Source: RXOA01 sp964547105 (GTDB lineage: Bacteria > Bipolaricaulota > Bipolaricaulia > UBA7950 > UBA9294). Taken from it: DNA of 10,508 nucleotides. Under the pieces are notes generated by a model. The model did not search any database and was not told the origin of the DNA. It was given only the letters and a program-made list of their open reading frames with translations. The stretch covers positions 1-10,508 of the forward strand of contig CAZJLO010000059.1 of NCBI GenBank assembly GCA_964547105.1, in the 5' to 3' direction. The translations under genes were made by a program, and so were the position numbers. Of the stretch, positions 7,830 to 10,508 are shown one piece after another (the first letter of the stretch is position 1; each line of letters opens with the position of its first letter).

Positions 7830-7847
7830 TCCCTGGCATTCCATACC

Positions 7848-8918
7848 CTACGCCGCCTTCCCGGGTTCGGGGACTGCTCGTTCGGGACGCAGTGCTCGAA
7901 CAGCCGCTCCCGCTTGCCACAACTCCGATTCGCGCATCTCCGCAAGTTCCGCTTCCAGGCGCCGACGATAGTCGGAGTTGCTGTTGGCATCGAGAACGAT
8001 GCGCGTTTCCTCGCCGGATCGAACTCGCTCGTAGAGTTCCTCGAATACAGGCATCGTCGCTTCCCGGAATCGCCGTCGCCAATCAAGTGCACCGCGCTGC
8101 GCGGTGGTACTCGTGTTGGCGAACATCCAGTCCATCCCGTTCTCTCCGACCAGTCGAATCAGGCTCTGTGTCAGTTCTTCCACCGTCTCATTGAACGCTT
8201 CGCTTGGGGAGTGTCCGTGCTCGCGCAGCAAGCCGTACTGAGCTTCGATCACGCCTGCAAGCGCCCCCATCAGCACACCGCGCTCGCCGACAAGATCGCT
8301 CCACACCTCGCGCTCGAAGCTCGTAGGGAACAGATAGCCGCTGCCGATTCCCATCCCCAGGGCCACGGCTCGATCGTGGGCCGTTCCGGTTGCATCTTGG
8401 GCAACGGCAAAACTGCTGTTGATCCCCATACCGGCAAGGAAATTGTCGCGGACCGTTCGCCCCGAGCCCTTCGGTGCAACAAGCAACACATCGACATCTT
8501 CCGGTGGGACAACGCCGGTTTGATCTCCGTAGACCAACGCAAATCCATGCGCGAAACACAGGGCATTGCCAGGCTGAAGGGCCCGGCGCACCACCGGCCA
8601 GAGTTCCGCTTGTGCAGCATCCGAAAGCAAATACAGGACAACCGAGCCTCGCGCCGCCGCTTCTTCGATGGAGAACAGCGTTTCCCCGGGAATCCAGCCG
8701 TCGCCGCACGCTTTGTCCCAGGTGGGGCTTCCTTGTCTTTGCCCGACGATCACCGTCAATCCGTTGTCGTGCAGGTTCAGAGCTTGCGCCGGCCCTTGAA
8801 CTCCATATCCAAGGACGGCGATCGTTGCATCGCCCAACACATCGAGAACCCGATCCATCGGAAACTCATCCCTCGTAACAACATCCTCCATGATGGAGCC
8901 AAACTCGATCTTCGCCAT
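7848..8918 (-). CDS. ilvC: Ketol-acid reductoisomerase (Bacteroidetes/Ilv5-like class I)
   Basis: The enzyme isomerises and reduces 2-acetolactate or 2-aceto-2-hydroxybutyrate to the dihydroxy acids, using Mg2+ and NAD(P)H. It has 356 residues, slightly longer than the usual 330-340 of bacterial class I enzymes. The Rossmann domain begins with GYGVQG (37-42). The cofactor loop has Arg61 and Ser64 followed by Pro-Thr, which suggests NADPH preference. Likely catalytic residues are His124, Lys150 (APKGSG), the metal ligands Asp208 and Glu212 (DLVGERG), Glu244 and Glu248 (ETVEEL), and Ser270. The 36-residue spacing from Asp208 to Glu244 fits class I. The N-terminus (MAKIEFGS) and the segments HSPSEAFNETVEEL and TTAQRGALDW resemble, from memory, Bacteroides and yeast Ilv5-type enzymes rather than the common GHAHALN form. 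The start is set by a strong ribosome binding site four codons before the end of ilvN. Confidence 0.96.
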   Translation of the reverse strand: MAKIEFGSIMEDVVTRDEFPMDRVLDVLGDATIAVLGYGVQGPAQALNLHDNGLTVIVGQRQGSPTWDKACGDGWIPGETLFSIEEAAARGSVVLYLLSDAAQAELWPVVRRALQPGNALCFAHGFALVYGDQTGVVPPEDVDVLLVAPKGSGRTVRDNFLAGMGINSSFAVAQDATGTAHDRAVALGMGIGSGYLFPTSFEREVWSDLVGERGVLMGALAGVIEAQYGLLREHGHSPSEAFNETVEELTQSLIRLVGENGMDWMFANTSTTAQRGALDWRRRFREATMPVFEELYERVRSGEETRIVLDANSNSDYRRRLEAELAEMRESELWQAGAAVRALRPERAVPEPGKAA

Positions 8919-8922
8919 TGTC

Positions 8923-9420
8923 CTACTCCTTCCAAGAAGAAGGCGCATCGTCCCGCAGCATCGCCACGCGGCCGGTCCGCACCATTTCCGAAATCCCGAA
9001 CGGTCGGAGTTGAGCGACCAACGCGTCGACGCTCTCCTCCGTTCCCGTCGTCTCAACCGTCAGGGAACACGGTCCCGCATCAACGACCCGCGCCCCTGAC
9101 GCGAACGCCACTTGCATCACTTGCCCCCGTGTCTCTGTTTCCGTTTGCACTTTGACCACGGCCAGATCATGGAAAACCGCCGGACAATCGGTGACATCCT
9201 CCACGTGGAGAACATTCACCAGCTTTCGCAGATGCCCGGCCAGCCGCTCGGAAGACGTTCGGCCGCTATCCAGCACAATCGTCATTCGGGAGATTCCCGG
9301 ACGCTCTGTACTGCCCACCGTCAGGCTCGCGATGTTGAACACACGTCGCCTGAACAGGCTGACGATTCGGTTGAGTGCTCCCGGCTTATCCTCGACCCAT
9401 GCCACCAACGTCCGTTTCAT
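8923..9420 (-). CDS. ilvN: Acetolactate synthase small (regulatory) subunit
   Basis: This is the regulatory subunit of acetolactate synthase. In the known family it stimulates the catalytic subunit and confers feedback inhibition by valine. The 165-residue length is normal. An N-terminal ACT domain (about 3-77) carries KPGAL (12-16), the FNI segment (28-30) and SRMTI (44-48). A C-terminal ALS-small-subunit domain follows (about 85-160). Gly14 and Asn29, which line the valine site in the E. coli homologue, are present, while the position of E. coli Asn11 is Asp, as in many bacterial homologues; valine control is therefore likely but inferred. The start is fixed by the ATGA overlap with ilvB and by AAGGAG at 9429-9434, eight bases upstream. 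It ends in TAG four bases before ilvC. Confidence 0.96.
   Translation of the reverse strand: MKRTLVAWVEDKPGALNRIVSLFRRRVFNIASLTVGSTERPGISRMTIVLDSGRTSSERLAGHLRKLVNVLHVEDVTDCPAVFHDLAVVKVQTETETRGQVMQVAFASGARVVDAGPCSLTVETTGTEESVDALVAQLRPFGISEMVRTGRVAMLRDDAPSSWKE
8926..8931 (-). promoter_or_regulatory. Ribosome binding site of ilvC
   Basis: AAGGAG on the minus strand lies seven bases before the ATG at 8918. It decides between that start and an in-frame start 46 codons further upstream at 9056, which would run far back into ilvN. The site sits in the last codons of ilvN, so the two genes are probably translationally coupled. Confidence 0.85.
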
Positions 9421-10508
9421 CGAACCGTCTCCTTCACGCAGGCAGCAGAAATCGGCTGACGAATCATCTCATCGAGCGTGCAGCCTGACGAAACCATCGG
9501 GTACACGTTCCCCTCCGGACCTTCTCCGACAACACGGAATTCCATCAAAACCGGTCCTGCGCAGTTCCTCGCCTGGGCAATCACCTCATCGGCTTGCTGT
9601 GGTGTCGCGGCTCTCATGGCCTCGATCCCGTACGCATCGGCCAGCTTGACGAAGTCTGGATTGACAAGCGGAGTGGCCTCATAGCGCCTGTCGTAGAACA
9701 TCTCCTGCCACTGACGCACCATGCCGAGATACCCGTTGTTGAAAACGGCGATGCGCAGCGGAAGCTGCTCCTGAGCCACCGTCGCCAGATCGTGGAGACT
9801 CATCTGAAATCCGCCATCGCCGGCAACAACCCAGACCTCATCTTCCGGATGCGCGATCTGAACGCCGATTGCCGCGGGGAGAGCAAATCCCATCGTTCCA
9901 AGTCCTCCCGATGTGATGAACGGCTTTCCGGACACCGCCGAATAGAACTGGGCGGCCCACATCTGACACTGCCCGACGTCAACCACAAGCGTCGACTCTC
10001 CCTTCGTCGCGCGGAATAAGCTGCGAATCACGGTAGGGACGGCGAGCCAATCGCTGTTGGCGAGAGACGAGGAAGACGCAATCCTCTTCGCATCTTCATC
10101 CTGCCAAGCACAGATTCGCCGCCGCCAGGAAAGGTGCTGCTTCGGAGCCGTGCGGGCGATCAATCCGGCGAGTACGTCCGCAACGTCGGCATGAATCGCC
10201 AGGTCCACGGATACGAGTTTTCCCAGTTCAACCTCGTCGATATCCACGTGAACCTTGACCGCCTTGGGTGCATAGCCGTCCAGACGTCCGGTGACGCGGT
10301 CGTCAAACCTCATCCCCAAAGCGATGAGCAAATCGGATTGCTGGATCGAGAGATTGGCGGCCACGTTCCCATGCATGCCCATCATTCCCAGCGCGAGTGG
10401 ATGTGCTTCCGGAAAAGCGCTCTTGCCAAGCAGCGTAACGGCGGTCGGGAGATCGGCCATTTCGGCAAGTTGCAGCAGAAGCTGATCCGAATGTGACGCA
10501 ACCACCCC
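9417..10508 (-). CDS. ilvB: Acetolactate synthase large (catalytic) subunit, 5' end outside the window
   Basis: This subunit is a thiamine-diphosphate enzyme of the cytosol. It condenses two pyruvates to 2-acetolactate, or pyruvate with 2-ketobutyrate to 2-aceto-2-hydroxybutyrate, the first shared step of Val/Leu/Ile synthesis. About 363 codons are visible. The frame is open at the right edge, so the GTG at 10505 is internal; the family is usually 550-600 residues, so roughly the first 200 are missing. Numbering from that GTG, the central domain shows GMMGMHG (40-46) and RFDDRVTG (66-73). The C-terminal ThDP domain shows GDGG (229-232) and NN (256-257), the two ends of the ThDP/Mg binding motif, followed by a QWQ motif (265-267). 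The gene ends in a 4-base ATGA overlap with ilvN, as expected for subunits made together. No break is seen in the visible part. Confidence 0.96.
   Translation of the reverse strand, partial: GVVASHSDQLLLQLAEMADLPTAVTLLGKSAFPEAHPLALGMMGMHGNVAANLSIQQSDLLIALGMRFDDRVTGRLDGYAPKAVKVHVDIDEVELGKLVSVDLAIHADVADVLAGLIARTAPKQHLSWRRRICAWQDEDAKRIASSSSLANSDWLAVPTVIRSLFRATKGESTLVVDVGQCQMWAAQFYSAVSGKPFITSGGLGTMGFALPAAIGVQIAHPEDEVWVVAGDGGFQMSLHDLATVAQEQLPLRIAVFNNGYLGMVRQWQEMFYDRRYEATPLVNPDFVKLADAYGIEAMRAATPQQADEVIAQARNCAGPVLMEFRVVGEGPEGNVYPMVSSGCTLDEMIRQPISAACVKETVR

Noticed and set aside
8919..9056. 46-residue N-terminal extension of ilvC
   Set aside because: It would run through the ilvN coding sequence, is Arg/Cys/Trp-rich and unlike any reductoisomerase N-terminus, and a better start with a ribosome binding site exists at 8918.
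7779..9155. 458-codon open frame on the plus strand
   Set aside because: It lies antisense to ilvC and its neighbours, is rich in Arg, His, Pro and Ser with no domain, and is explained by the GC-biased codon use of the real minus-strand genes.
1..10508. CRISPR array, tRNA, rRNA, phage or defence genes
   Set aside because: No regularly spaced repeats, no RNA gene signatures, and every long stretch is accounted for by biosynthetic genes.

Overview
The window is one continuous minus-strand operon for branched-chain amino acid biosynthesis, read from right to left. It is cut at the right edge inside ilvB and stops at the left edge in a broken ilvD. Gene order in the direction of transcription is ilvB (3' part), ilvN, ilvC, leuA, an unrecognised 74-codon small ORF, leuC, leuD, cimA, leuB, ilvD. 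All recognised genes are on the same strand. Five junctions are 4-base start/stop overlaps, one is a 19-base overlap, and two have only short gaps. Nearly every gene has a clear AAGGAG- or GGAGG-like ribosome binding site inside the 3' end of the gene before it. I see no plus-strand gene, RNA gene, CRISPR array, terminator or internal promoter that I can support.

Together the genes encode almost the whole Ile/Val/Leu pathway. IlvBN makes acetolactate and acetohydroxybutyrate, IlvC reduces and isomerises them, and IlvD dehydrates them. LeuA, LeuCD and LeuB convert 2-ketoisovalerate to 2-ketoisocaproate. CimA makes citramalate from pyruvate and acetyl-CoA. LeuCD and LeuB can then carry citramalate to 2-ketobutyrate, which would let isoleucine be made without threonine deaminase. 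The final transaminase (ilvE) and threonine deaminase (ilvA) are not in the window.

The organism is a moderately GC-rich bacterium that uses strong Shine-Dalgarno sites. The ketol-acid reductoisomerase resembles the Bacteroidetes/yeast Ilv5-like branch. LeuC and LeuD are the short type found in archaea, Thermotogales and many anaerobes, and CimA is the long LeuA-like type. This mix would fit an FCB-group or related candidate-phylum bacterium, but I cannot place it firmly.

Most of the window is ordinary metabolism. Two things merit a second look. One is the small ORF between leuA and leuC, which has a textbook ribosome binding site and an ATGA overlap but no recognisable family. The other is the abrupt loss of the ilvD C-terminus where the sequence changes to about 30% GC in the last 50 or so bases. 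I found no convincing evidence of a wholly new biological system.
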